Source of the DNA: an uncultured Clostridia bacterium
GTDB lineage: Bacteria; Bacillota; Clostridia; Christensenellales; Borkfalkiaceae
Length of the DNA: 29,563 nucleotides
NCBI GenBank assembly: GCA_937915565.1
Contig: CALDMH010000164.1
Span: 1 to 29,563 of the forward strand
Direction: 5' to 3'
The notes beneath the pieces were generated by a model. The model saw only the letters and a program-made list of their open reading frames with translations. It did not search any database and was not told the DNA's origin. Positions 17,362-25,212 of the stretch are shown in pieces (position 1 is the first letter of the stretch; every line of letters starts with the position of its first letter). The position numbers and the translations under genes were made by a program.

Positions 17362-20292
17362 TTAACGTTCTTTTTTCTTTGCGGGAAGAACGAACGCGGC
17401 CGCCGCAACAAAGCAGGCGAAAACGCTCAAACCGTTCACGCTGCCGCCGCAACCCGAACCCGAAGCCGCGGTTTGTTCGCCGAGCGTGAATTCCAAAGCC
17501 TCGCTCGGCTCGCTCGCTTCGTTGTTTGCGTCGCCGACGTATCTCGCGTAAATCTTATGCGCGCCCTTCGTCACGTTTTCAAAAACCAACGAATCCTGCC
17601 ACTCGCCGTCGTCGAGTTTGAACTCCATATACATAGTATCGTCCGTTTCGAGAAGCGTTACGCCGTTGCTCGTTTTCGAAGCAATCCGAGGAGCGTCGGG
17701 GGCTTGTTGCTTTGCCTTCGCTATATTTACGGTAAGTTCCGGCTGAACGAGCGTGTAATTGCGCGCGTCCTTTCCCGTAAGGAGAATATAGGTGCTTACC
17801 TCTTTATTGTCGCCCGCCTTGGCGGAATTAACCGAGCCGTCGCCGAGTTCAAACGAAACCTCGTCGCCGGCCATAACTCCGATAAGTCTTCCGCCCGAAA
17901 GTTTCACGCTTCTCGTTGCGTCGTATTCTCTGTTTTCCGCAACCACTCCTTCAATCGTAAGTTCGATGGCGCGGATTCTCAAAGCGCACTTGATATTTGC
18001 GTAAACGTAGCCGTCGGCGTCGGAAACGGTGACGTATATACCGTGACGCTCCGCCTTCGTCTGGGGCGTCCAGCTTTCCATAGTGGTGTACGGAGGCTTT
18101 TTATAATTGATTGTCAGAACGTACTCGTCGGGTACGTCGTTTCCGTCTTTATCAACGACTTTAATGTCGTGAGCCTGTCCGTTATAATTAGTGTATATAA
18201 TGTAACCGAACCCCTCGTTGATTATATCGTAATCCGCTTTGAGAAGGTCGGGGTTATCGACGTCCGCGGGAACGACCTTGTCGTTTTCGTCTACGGAAAC
18301 GACTTTATAGTTTTCCGAAAGGTCTTCTTTTCCTTCCGCAAACGGGAAAGCGACGAATTCTTTTTCTCCGGAAGTCATCTTCACGTTCTGGAATTTTCCG
18401 TTACTTCTATCGGAAGCGAAGCCCGCGTACTGCCCGTCGGCATAATCGCAAAGAATTCCCGCAAGGGTTTTCGTCGTCATAGAATTGCCGACGCCGTTAT
18501 ACGTGAACGGAATGATTTTTCCGAACTGGTCCGCAAACGACACCGTTATATCGTTGCCCGAAACGGTTGCCTTCAAAGTGAACAAACCGCCGTATCTGCG
18601 TTTATCGAAAACGAAACCGAAACGCCTGTCGTTCTTTCCGTCGAGAATAAACGCTTTATCCGCCTGAACGCAGAAATAAATACCCGTATAGCAATTCGTC
18701 GGGTCGGTAGCCCTGAACAGGAAGCCGTTCGCCGCGCCTTCGTAAATCGTTCTCTCTTCCTCGGTGGGAGCGGAAACGTCGAATTCTATTTCAAAATTTT
18801 CGCCGTACACGCCGCCGAAGCCGCTTATTATCGACGAAGTTCCGTAAACGAGGTGGGTTGCCGTAGTTTCGAGCCTGCTTCCGTCGGTCGCCTGCTTCAT
18901 CGTTCCGCACATAACGCTAAAATTGGGGTTCATAACGTCGCCGAGCGCAGTGTCTGTGAAGGTGTTTTCCTTTATCGGCTCAACGTACTCGAACGGATAC
19001 GCCTTATAATGATTTTCTCCCGAAGTTACCGTCACGTTTCTTATCTCGGGGCTATATCTCTCGCACACGAAGCCAGAGCAAGTTCCCGCGGCGGAACTCG
19101 CAATATTCTCAACGGCGGTATCGATAATCGTCGTTCCGTCCGCTTTCGTCATCTTCACCGCAAGAGTAGTCCCGCTGACGGCGGCTTCAACCGAAACGAT
19201 TTCGTTTTCGGTAACGTTCTCGCTATATTTTTCTTTTATAAGAACCGCGCCGCCGCTTAAAACGTACATACAAGTGAGGTCGTTTCTCAAATATACGCCC
19301 TTGCTTTCATAAATGCTGAAAGTGCTTCCGGTATAAGTTCCGCGGAAAACAAGCCCAGCAGTTCCGCCCGCGCAAGGAACGGTTATATCGTATTTAATAT
19401 TGAAATTTTCGCCGAGAAGACAGCCGAAATCGCTCATTACGCAAGCCGCATCGGCTTTCGGACCGCTGGCGTCCTCGCAACGGGCGGAGTTTTTAAGCGT
19501 TTTTAACTTGGTAACGTCGTCCGTATCCGTTTGCTGCCACGAACCGAAACGAACGGAGAAATCGCCGTGCAATTCGTCGCGGAAAGTTTCCTCTTCTTCG
19601 GGAGCGGCGGCTTCATAAAGTTTGAATTCCGTTTGCGTATCGACGTTTTTGATTGTGAAATCGATTATTTTTCCCGCCAAAGCGTCCGCGCAGGCAAAAC
19701 CCGCGTAAAGCCCTTGGGCATATTCTCCCGCAACGTCACCGCCGAGCCACATACATTCCGCGCCGTCGTTTTGCACGACGAACGTCGCTTTTTCGCCTTG
19801 CACGGTGACCGTTACGTCAACGACGTCGCCCGCAGCGGGAATTTTTTCACCGCGCCAAGCCGCAGACTGGGCAATCGCGCCGTTTGAAATAAGGAAACAA
19901 CCGTTGGAATCCATTCTGAAATACATACGAACGGTTTGCCAAATGTTGATAATCCCGTTTTCGTTGGTCGACGCGCCCGCAAAGAAGCCTGCGTTACCCT
20001 CGGCTGGAACTTCCTGTTTATACGTTGCGACGAAATTTGCGCCGTAAGCTCCGCCGAACGATTGCTTGCCAAGAATTATGGCGGCTTTCATAGAAGCGTT
20101 CAGTTCGGAAGGCTTAACTCCGATTAAGTCTCCGTCATCGTTATATACGGCGGAAAACTCGCCGTAATGAGTGTCAATACCCGGCAAACCGCCCGATTCT
20201 GCCTTTGCGGGCATAAACCCGATTGCTGCCGCAAGCGTTGCGACGAGCGCGACAACCAGCGTTGCCAGTAAGTTTTTTTTAATCTTTCTCAT
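17362..20292 (-). CDS. Large secreted multi-domain surface protein with YDG-like domain and GCGG anchor
   Basis: This 976-residue protein is first in the operon. It has a signal peptide (about 1-31, ending PAKAES) and three related beta-sandwich-like repeats of about 200 residues (roughly 40-235, 240-440 and 445-660). Each repeat has segments such as GSWQQT or GTMKQA and a Phe-rich core, suggesting LamG-like or carbohydrate-binding folds. A linker, a YDG/MBG-type beta domain (about 800-885; AENREYDATRSVKLSGGRL) and a last small beta domain follow. The C-terminus is GCGGSVNG, a hydrophobic span, then AKKKER. It is probably a cell-wall-attached glycan binder that feeds the importer. No catalytic motif is seen. 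TAAGGAGG-like SD (AAGGAGGG) precedes the ATG at 20292. Confidence 0.8.
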   Translation of the reverse strand: MRKIKKNLLATLVVALVATLAAAIGFMPAKAESGGLPGIDTHYGEFSAVYNDDGDLIGVKPSELNASMKAAIILGKQSFGGAYGANFVATYKQEVPAEGNAGFFAGASTNENGIINIWQTVRMYFRMDSNGCFLISNGAIAQSAAWRGEKIPAAGDVVDVTVTVQGEKATFVVQNDGAECMWLGGDVAGEYAQGLYAGFACADALAGKIIDFTIKNVDTQTEFKLYEAAAPEEEETFRDELHGDFSVRFGSWQQTDTDDVTKLKTLKNSARCEDASGPKADAACVMSDFGCLLGENFNIKYDITVPCAGGTAGLVFRGTYTGSTFSIYESKGVYLRNDLTCMYVLSGGAVLIKEKYSENVTENEIVSVEAAVSGTTLAVKMTKADGTTIIDTAVENIASSAAGTCSGFVCERYSPEIRNVTVTSGENHYKAYPFEYVEPIKENTFTDTALGDVMNPNFSVMCGTMKQATDGSRLETTATHLVYGTSSIISGFGGVYGENFEIEFDVSAPTEEERTIYEGAANGFLFRATDPTNCYTGIYFCVQADKAFILDGKNDRRFGFVFDKRRYGGLFTLKATVSGNDITVSFADQFGKIIPFTYNGVGNSMTTKTLAGILCDYADGQYAGFASDRSNGKFQNVKMTSGEKEFVAFPFAEGKEDLSENYKVVSVDENDKVVPADVDNPDLLKADYDIINEGFGYIIYTNYNGQAHDIKVVDKDGNDVPDEYVLTINYKKPPYTTMESWTPQTKAERHGIYVTVSDADGYVYANIKCALRIRAIELTIEGVVAENREYDATRSVKLSGGRLIGVMAGDEVSFELGDGSVNSAKAGDNKEVSTYILLTGKDARNYTLVQPELTVNIAKAKQQAPDAPRIASKTSNGVTLLETDDTMYMEFKLDDGEWQDSLVFENVTKGAHKIYARYVGDANNEASEPSEALEFTLGEQTAASGSGCGGSVNGLSVFACFVAAAAFVLPAKKKER

Positions 20293-20339
20293 TTTTACCC
20301 TCCTTGGATATAACGGAACGTCGTCCGTTTAACGGGTTT

Positions 20340-20345
20340 ATTTTA
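20340..20345 (-). promoter_or_regulatory. Possible extended -10 promoter of the large operon
   Basis: On the minus strand TG-T-TAAAAT gives an extended -10. TTGCTC lies 19 bases upstream, a poor -35, so activation by one of the flanking AraC proteins is plausible. The leader would be about 40 bases. Confidence 0.4.
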
Positions 20346-20414
20346 ACATAACTTTTTCCGCAATGAGCAAATTTATTAAACCAATAAACGCGGCTATGTA
20401 AAAAATAGTGAACT

Positions 20415-20459
20415 TTTTTGCAAACTCCGTTGCAAAAACGAGAAAAGGAATGTTATAAT
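20415..20459 (+). promoter_or_regulatory. Promoter of second AraC gene with inverted-repeat operator
   Basis: TTGCAA (20430-20435) and TATAAT (20454-20459) are 18 bases apart. A perfect 9-bp inverted repeat, TTTTTGCAA and TTGCAAAAA (20415-20423 and 20430-20438), includes the -35 box. It may be an operator for autoregulation or for cross-talk with the divergent operon. Confidence 0.6.
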
Positions 20460-20485
20460 ATCGTTAAAGAAAAAGGAGAGAAAAA

Positions 20486-21409
20486 ATGAATTTTTGCGAT
20501 TTGATTTCCGCCGGCGAAGATTACGAGTTCACTCCCGTGAATTTCTATCATCAAACCTTTGAATCCGATTATAAAATGGAATTTCATTCTCATCGTTATT
20601 ACGAGATAATGTACGCCGAGCAAGGGAAATTCGTTTTGAACGTTAAAAAACCGAGAAAAACGGAAAGCGTTCAGGTTGGAAGCGGCCAGTTCGTTTTGCT
20701 CGACTCAAACGTTATCCATAATATATCCGTAAACGAAAAATGCAGAATTTTTAACTTCGAGATTCTCCCGAGAATTCAAAAAAACGGCGACTTTTCCATA
20801 AAAAAATTCTTGCTTAAACTGAAAAGTATCGTCACGATGTTCAGTTCGTTTCAGGATTATATAGTACTTAACGACACCCGAAACATTCTTTCTTTGTTAA
20901 AAAATATCCATTTTTCGCTAAATAACACAGAAAACGACAGGGAATCCGAGTATTTGCATCAGTTGCTTACCCTTTCGCTTTTCATAAGCGTTGGCAACTG
21001 TTATATGAACAACGCGACTAACACTCAATCGATTTACGTCACGAAAATGCTGAAAGCGATAAACGACGATTTAACCGCCGACCTCTCCCCCGTCAGTTTT
21101 TCAAAGACCTTCGGCGTTTCCCCGAGTTATTTGCACAGGCTTTTCAAGCAATGCACAAACACCACCATAACGAAATACGTCAACGGTAAACGAATCGAAT
21201 ACGCGAAAAGCAATCTTCGCAACACGAACGCCCCCATAATGGACATAGCCGTTAACTCCGGCTTTAATTCGAAGCAGAATTTTTGTTCGACGTTTAAAAA
21301 AATAACCGGTATTTCTCCAATCGCTTACAGAAAAAAGGAAAGACAAAAAGAATATAACGTACCGGTTAACAAAACGGAAGTTTCAAAACAAAAGACTTAT
21401 TCATTATAA
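20486..21409 (+). CDS. AraC-family transcriptional regulator
   Basis: This 307-residue regulator has an N-terminal cupin (about 30-105; EFHSHRYYEIMYAEQGKFVL and LLDSNVIHNI) and a C-terminal AraC double HTH (about 190-290). The HTH shows SKTFGVSPSYLHRLFKQC, KRIEYAKSNLRNTNAPIMDI and GFNSKQNFCSTFKKITGISP. It is transcribed divergently from the seven-gene operon and is the natural candidate for its activator. AAGGAGAG precedes the ATG at 20486. It differs clearly from the AraC protein at 7074, so the two probably answer different signals. Confidence 0.92.
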   Translation: MNFCDLISAGEDYEFTPVNFYHQTFESDYKMEFHSHRYYEIMYAEQGKFVLNVKKPRKTESVQVGSGQFVLLDSNVIHNISVNEKCRIFNFEILPRIQKNGDFSIKKFLLKLKSIVTMFSSFQDYIVLNDTRNILSLLKNIHFSLNNTENDRESEYLHQLLTLSLFISVGNCYMNNATNTQSIYVTKMLKAINDDLTADLSPVSFSKTFGVSPSYLHRLFKQCTNTTITKYVNGKRIEYAKSNLRNTNAPIMDIAVNSGFNSKQNFCSTFKKITGISPIAYRKKERQKEYNVPVNKTEVSKQKTYSL

Positions 21410-21511
21410 TTTACATTATAATTTACATTTTTTGGAAAACGTCAACTATTCTTACAACCGGGCAAATTGAAAAACGCACCCGAAACGGAAAAATAGTTAG
21501 CGACGCCGAAT

Positions 21512-21659
21512 GGAATTTTTAGTGAATTAAAATAATTGACAATTTAACCAAAAATGCACTAAAAATTGCAAGCCGCTGTCAATTTCAACCTCTTTATGCT
21601 AACATATGCTTGCGGAAAACGTTAGCCGAGTGAGATTCGAACCACGTTAAGTTTTAACG
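21512..21659. other. Nested inverted repeats in the gap before the phosphatase gene
   Basis: GGAATTTTTAGTG (21512-21524) pairs with CACTAAAAATTGC (21558-21570) at 12 of 13 positions, and AATTGACA (21534-21541) is repeated inverted at 21577-21584. CGTTAA-GTT-TTAACG lies at 21645-21659. TTGACA (21536) has only a weak -10 (TAAAAA). The arrangement suggests regulatory or structured RNA sequence, with no coding potential seen in 21410-21687. Confidence 0.4.
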
Positions 21660-21687
21660 ACGCAAAATTTGTAAAAGAGGGAAAACA

Positions 21688-22812
21688 ATGAGAAAATTAT
21701 TCGCTTTACTTATCGTATTGAGCATTTTTTCGGGATTGTGTTTATGCTCCTGCGCAGAAAACGCGCCCGTAAGCCCTTCAAGCATAACGGAGGAAGAAAT
21801 GTCTGAAAGAGAAACCGTCACGTTAAGGCTCACTTCGCCGACAAGAGGCGAAATCGTCAGCCTTGCAAACGAGGAAATCACCGAATGGATTACGACGTAC
21901 AAGCCGCGTTGCGTCGGCGATAATTACGGAAAGGGCAACCACTACGCAGGAAGAAACGTCACGTTCACTTGGGAATGCAGCGTTAAAGTCGACGGCTACG
22001 TTCTTAACGTGAAAGAAGCGAGTTCGAGCGGAACGGGATTGACGTTTGAAACCGAAAACACGTCCTTCGAAGCGGCGGAACTTAACGTCAACACCGAATA
22101 CGTTTGGAGCGTAGAAGCTATGCTCGGCGGCAAGGTCGCGGCAAAAAGAGGCGGCCGCTTCAAAACGGAAAAAACGCCTAAATTCTTCGACGTGGAAGGC
22201 GTTTCAAACTTCCGCGACGTAGCTTTCTTCTCGGAAACGCTTAAACAGGGTATGATTTTCAGAAGCGCGGCGTTGGAAAACGCAACCGAAAAAGGACTTG
22301 CCTTAATCCAAGCCCTCGGCATAAAAACCGATATAGATTTAAGAAACGCCGGCGAAGGGCTTGCGGGTGTACGCTCTCCCCTTCAAGGCGCAAATTACTT
22401 TTCTTATCCCGGCGCGTATTACGTCGAAAGCGGAGCGAAGCTCACGGACGCAACGTATCAGGCAAATATGGCAAAAGCGATTGAGGTTTTTGCCGACGAA
22501 AAGAACTACCCCATAGTTTTCCATTGCGCAATCGGCCGCGACAGGACGGGAACGTTAGCCGCCGTTCTGGAAGCGTTTCTCGGCGCGTCTCACAACGATA
22601 TTCTCATCGATTACGAAGCGTCGTTCTTTTCGGAATCCGGCTGCCGCGATAAAGCCGCGCCCGAAATGATGACCGACAAAATACTCGAAGTTTATAATTA
22701 CCTCGCCGATTACGGCGAAGGAACTTTGGCGGAAAACACGGAAAATTTCCTGCTGGATATAGGAGTGAAAAAATCTTCGCTCGACGAAATTAAACGCATA
22801 ATGACAAAATAG
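21688..22812 (+). CDS. Lipoprotein tyrosine-protein phosphatase with N-terminal beta domain
   Basis: This 374-residue protein has a lipoprotein signal peptide (LCSC, Cys22) and a fibronectin-III-like region (about 45-160; FTWECSVKVDGYVLNV and TEYVWSVEAMLGG). A tyrosine phosphatase domain of the Y_phosphatase3 type spans about 165-370. Its opening GVSNFRDVAFF, the LRN turn and the signature HCAIGRDRTG (279-288; nucleophile Cys280, Arg286) are intact. Surface-located members of this family act on phosphoproteins, lipids or phytate-like phosphates; the substrate here is unknown. AAGAGGGA precedes the ATG. The 85-bp repeat with its terminator follows 25 bases after the stop. Confidence 0.88.
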   Translation: MRKLFALLIVLSIFSGLCLCSCAENAPVSPSSITEEEMSERETVTLRLTSPTRGEIVSLANEEITEWITTYKPRCVGDNYGKGNHYAGRNVTFTWECSVKVDGYVLNVKEASSSGTGLTFETENTSFEAAELNVNTEYVWSVEAMLGGKVAAKRGGRFKTEKTPKFFDVEGVSNFRDVAFFSETLKQGMIFRSAALENATEKGLALIQALGIKTDIDLRNAGEGLAGVRSPLQGANYFSYPGAYYVESGAKLTDATYQANMAKAIEVFADEKNYPIVFHCAIGRDRTGTLAAVLEAFLGASHNDILIDYEASFFSESGCRDKAAPEMMTDKILEVYNYLADYGEGTLAENTENFLLDIGVKKSSLDEIKRIMTK

Positions 22813-22837
22813 TATCGCATTTCAAACAAAATTATTG

Positions 22838-22922
22838 AAAAGTGCGGCTATAAGTCGTTTAACGCAAGTTTTTGATTATCATTAAGAAGGGGCGGCGACC
22901 GCAAATTTGCGGTCGCAGCCCT
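22838..22922 (+). repeat. Dispersed 85-bp repeat, copy 2, with terminator
   Basis: This matches copy 1 (8005-8089) with one mismatch at 22917. The palindrome at 22890-22921 therefore has one mispair but still gives a strong hairpin, followed by TTTCTCG. It terminates the phosphatase gene. The conserved 50 bases before the hairpin have no known role. Confidence 0.85.
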
Positions 22923-22945
22923 TTCTCGATTCGTTTTATTTTCAG

Positions 22946-23200
22946 CCGTAACCGTTATTCCTGCCCGCCTTCTCGATTGTTCGGTTGTAATCGTCTTCTC
23001 GGTTATAATCGTTTCAGGCTATCGCCGTTTTAAGTCGTCGTGGTTCTCGGCGGCCTCGGAAAAGGCCTTAAAAAGCGCGGCGACCACGTTGAAGCCGACG
23101 ATTCGTTTTATTTGAGCGTCGCGCTTCGCGAACACCCATATAAATAATTTTATGCTACTTCGTTTAGGTTTATCCTCCCACGTTTATCCTCCCGGCCCTC
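22946..23200 (-). pseudogene. Possible decayed gene remnant
   Basis: The 878 bases between 22813 and 23690 hold no intact gene. On the minus strand an open frame ending at 23019 reads KLFIWVFAKRDAQIKRIV then VAALFKAFSEAAENHDDLKRR and lacks a start. A second frame just downstream reads NDYNREDDYNRTIEKAGR and ends near 22946, as if separated by a frameshift. A 14-bp-spaced repeat of GTTTATCCTCCC lies at 23168 and 23182. Codon use resembles nearby genes. Alternatively this is chance reading in non-coding DNA. Confidence 0.25.
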
Positions 23201-23343
23201 GTCGCACCGATTCGGCAAAGCGTAAGGCCGGAAGCGAAGAATCGTCTTGCGGTATTGAAAGGCGTTTTTGCAAGTTTCGCGCGGGGTTAAACTATTGCGT
23301 TGAAGAACTTAAAAAGAATATTTAACAAAACGGTTACAAAAAT

Positions 23344-23372
23344 TTGACTTATGAAAAAAAATAATGTAAAAT
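23344..23372 (+). promoter_or_regulatory. Probable tRNA promoter
   Basis: TTGACT (23344-23349) and TAAAAT (23367-23372) are 17 bases apart, in AT-rich sequence. The promoter points toward the half-tRNA at 23473 and the intact tRNA at 23691. It was probably the promoter of the original tRNA gene and may still drive the intact one. Confidence 0.6.
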
Positions 23373-23472
23373 GCAAATAGTTTAAAAAAATCAAAGCATT
23401 AAAGTATTGCGGATAAAAAAGGCGACAAAACCCGCAAGGTCGCAAGCGAGAATTTTTAAATGAAGCGAAAAA

Positions 23473-23515
23473 GCTTCCTTAGTTAAATGGATATAACAGT
23501 CCCCTCCTAAGGGTT
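23473..23515 (+). pseudogene. 5' half of a tRNA-Arg(CCU) (disrupted)
   Basis: An acceptor 5' strand GCTTCCT, then TAGTTAAATGGATATAAC (identical to the D-arm region of the intact tRNA at 23691), then an anticodon stem and the loop CTCCTAA. After the anticodon the sequence stops resembling a tRNA: there is no T-arm and no acceptor 3' strand. It is best read as the left part of a tRNA cut at the anticodon loop. Confidence 0.7.
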
Positions 23516-23612
23516 TGCTATTCCTAATATGAACCCTTGAAAACGGGGCAAAACTACGCGAAAACCGCCCGAAATTGCTTATTTTTGCGAGCGGCCGGCA
23601 GATAGATAAAAA

Positions 23613-23633
23613 TATGGTGACCTAAATGGTGAC
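23613..23633 (+). repeat. Paired ATGGTGAC direct repeats
   Basis: TATGGTGAC (23613-23621) and AATGGTGAC (23625-23633) lie 12 bases apart, about 100 bases inside the left half-tRNA. The same TGGTGAC occurs in the palindrome near the right half-tRNA. They may be recombinase arm sites; this is inferred from position only. Confidence 0.4.
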
Positions 23634-23690
23634 AGCGGCGAAAAAATTCGCCAAAGTGGGTATTGCTATATCCTGTAAAATTTAATATAT

Positions 23691-23765
23691 CTTTCCGTAG
23701 TTAAATGGATATAACGGCGCCCTCCTAAGGCGCAGTTTCGGGTTCGACTCCCGGCGGGAAGACCA
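23691..23765 (+). tRNA. tRNA-Arg, anticodon CCU
   Basis: The 75 bases fold into a full cloverleaf: acceptor CTTTCCG with CGGGAAG (one G-U), D-stem GTTA/TAAC, anticodon stem GCGCC/GGCGC around CTCCTAA (anticodon CCT, reading AGG), a 5-base variable loop, T-loop TTCGACT with its stem, discriminator A and an encoded CCA. It lies between two partial tRNAs with the same anticodon and presumably supplies their lost function. A hairpin terminator follows at once. Confidence 0.93.
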
Positions 23766-23769
23766 AAAA

Positions 23770-23789
23770 ACGACCGATTTATCGGTCGT
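23770..23789 (+). terminator. tRNA terminator
   Basis: ACGACCGAT and ATCGGTCGT form a 9-bp stem around TT, extended by a preceding A-run and a following T-run. It starts 5 bases after the CCA of the tRNA. Confidence 0.88.
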
Positions 23790-23816
23790 TTTTGCATTGT
23801 AAAGTATTAGTTATCT

Positions 23817-24191
23817 TTAGCTGTTTATTAATTTTGTTTGTCCAGGAAAATGTTCGTCTATATATGAAATTACGCATTTACACCCCTCAACAATTTGTTC
23901 TTCAGTATAACTACTCTCCAGACGTATTGTTCCGTGTGAAAAATCATTTATGATTGTGTAAATATATTCATTAGCTTTAAAAACTTCCTCCTCTAAAACA
24001 AAGTCTTCGAGGGTTTGCAAATTAGGTTTAATAAACTTCCATATGGACTCTAGAATATATCGAATAGAATTAGCTGTTGTATGATTTGGCTTTGTTTTTC
24101 CATTAGAAATATTTAGAATATCGATTAAATGGTTCTCATATGGTGAAAAAAAATGGGCAAAAGAATACAATATGCATTTCATCAATAGCAA
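23817..24191 (-). pseudogene. C-terminal fragment of an AAA-type ATPase (probable)
   Basis: The 124-residue frame (first ATG at 24182, TTG at 24191) reads like the tail of RloC/AAA_13-type ATPases: NSIRYILESIWKFI, then ANEYIYTIINDFSHGTIR and a conserved Glu-rich helix. No Walker motifs are present because the first few hundred residues are missing; upstream, after about 75 unexplained bases, a methyltransferase gene begins on the other strand. There is no ribosome site. It is probably the leftover of a defence-type ATPase cut by recombination. The family assignment rests on a short motif, so it is tentative. Confidence 0.5.
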
Positions 24192-24267
24192 TTATTCAAA
24201 TTGTAGCTATCAATTGAAGGACAAAAAAATACAACTATTGAGGTCTTAATCACAAATTATTAATGTT

Positions 24268-25212
24268 ATGGAAGAAATAACCATTAGAAAAGTTAAAAAT
24301 TTCCTATCTGAAGAAGAAATATCAGCTCTCCCCAGTTGGGTAAAAGCGGATATTGATAATGCTGTTTTTGTTGGCGATAGTAATGTAAGTATTGAAATTT
24401 CCAACGGAAAAAGATATTGTTTAGCCAATAAAATCAATGATTTATCCGGTTCAGAGTGGACAAACCATATTTGTTCCGTGATAAATACACGATATACAAC
24501 ACGCGGTGAAGACAGTTATGCTCATCATATACGAAAAGTTCACCCTACGCCAAAGCCTCCACAGCTAATGCGTGATTTAATTCAGTTTTTTACAAAAGAA
24601 AATGAAATAGTTTTAGGCTATTTCATGGGTGTTGGGGGGTCTTTATTGGGGGCTGCTCTCTGTAATCGACGTGGAGCAGGAATCGATTTAAATCAAAAAT
24701 ATATTGATGCATATATCGCTGCAGCAGAATGCTTAGGCTTGCCATCTTTTCCCACTTTATGCGGTAATAGCGACACTTTGCTTGATAGTGCAAGAAATAT
24801 GAGTGGCTTACTTGGGTCGGAACAGGCTGGCATGATTTTAATTGACCCACCTTATGCAAATATGATGTCAAAAGAAAAAACGGGAGCGGACATAGATGTC
24901 TATGGTAAAACCGCAACCCCGTTTACTGATTATGAAACCGATTTGGGAAACGTGGACCCGAAACTGTTTATTCCTACCCTTACGCATATAGTAGCAAAAT
25001 CTTTGCCGTATTTGAAGAATAAAGGATATTTAGTTGTTTTTTGCAAAGACCTACAGCCTAAGAAAAAGGAAACGAATTTGCTTCATGCGCAAATGATTGA
25101 ATCTCTAAATAGAATCCCGAAACTTTATTATAGGGGGATGAAAATTTGGGCGGACCAAACGATTAAATTATTCCCATATGGATATCCATTTGATTTTGTT
25201 ACTGTATTATGA
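24268..25212 (+). CDS. DNA methyltransferase (N6-A/N4-C type), possibly truncated or inactive
   Basis: This 314-residue protein has an amino-methyltransferase core: motif-X-like HPTPKPPQLMRDLIQFF (92-108), then a motif I region LGYFMGVGGSLLGAALCNRR, GIDLNQKYIDAY (138-149) and the catalytic motif IV DPPY (193-196). FCKD and YGYPFDF follow. Motif X and I before motif IV is unlike the common beta class. Motif I normally reads DPFMGVGG; here Asp-Pro is replaced by Gly-Tyr at 116-117, which may impair AdoMet binding. No ribosome site precedes the ATG at 24268, and the gene abuts an ATPase fragment, so the original N-terminus may be lost. No restriction enzyme is visible. Confidence 0.7.
   Translation: MEEITIRKVKNFLSEEEISALPSWVKADIDNAVFVGDSNVSIEISNGKRYCLANKINDLSGSEWTNHICSVINTRYTTRGEDSYAHHIRKVHPTPKPPQLMRDLIQFFTKENEIVLGYFMGVGGSLLGAALCNRRGAGIDLNQKYIDAYIAAAECLGLPSFPTLCGNSDTLLDSARNMSGLLGSEQAGMILIDPPYANMMSKEKTGADIDVYGKTATPFTDYETDLGNVDPKLFIPTLTHIVAKSLPYLKNKGYLVVFCKDLQPKKKETNLLHAQMIESLNRIPKLYYRGMKIWADQTIKLFPYGYPFDFVTVL

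Noticed and set aside
17473..19260. A 595-residue plus-strand open frame opposite the large surface protein
   Set aside because: It is an exact antisense shadow of the 17362-20292 gene, has no ribosome site or domain, and its Arg/Phe/Val-rich make-up is typical of antisense frames in this codon bias.
21615..21650. A tRNA T-arm-like string (GATTCGAACC, minus strand) before the phosphatase gene
   Set aside because: The T-stem does not pair properly and no D-arm, anticodon arm or CCA can be found next to it, so it is probably chance or an unrecognisable tRNA scrap.
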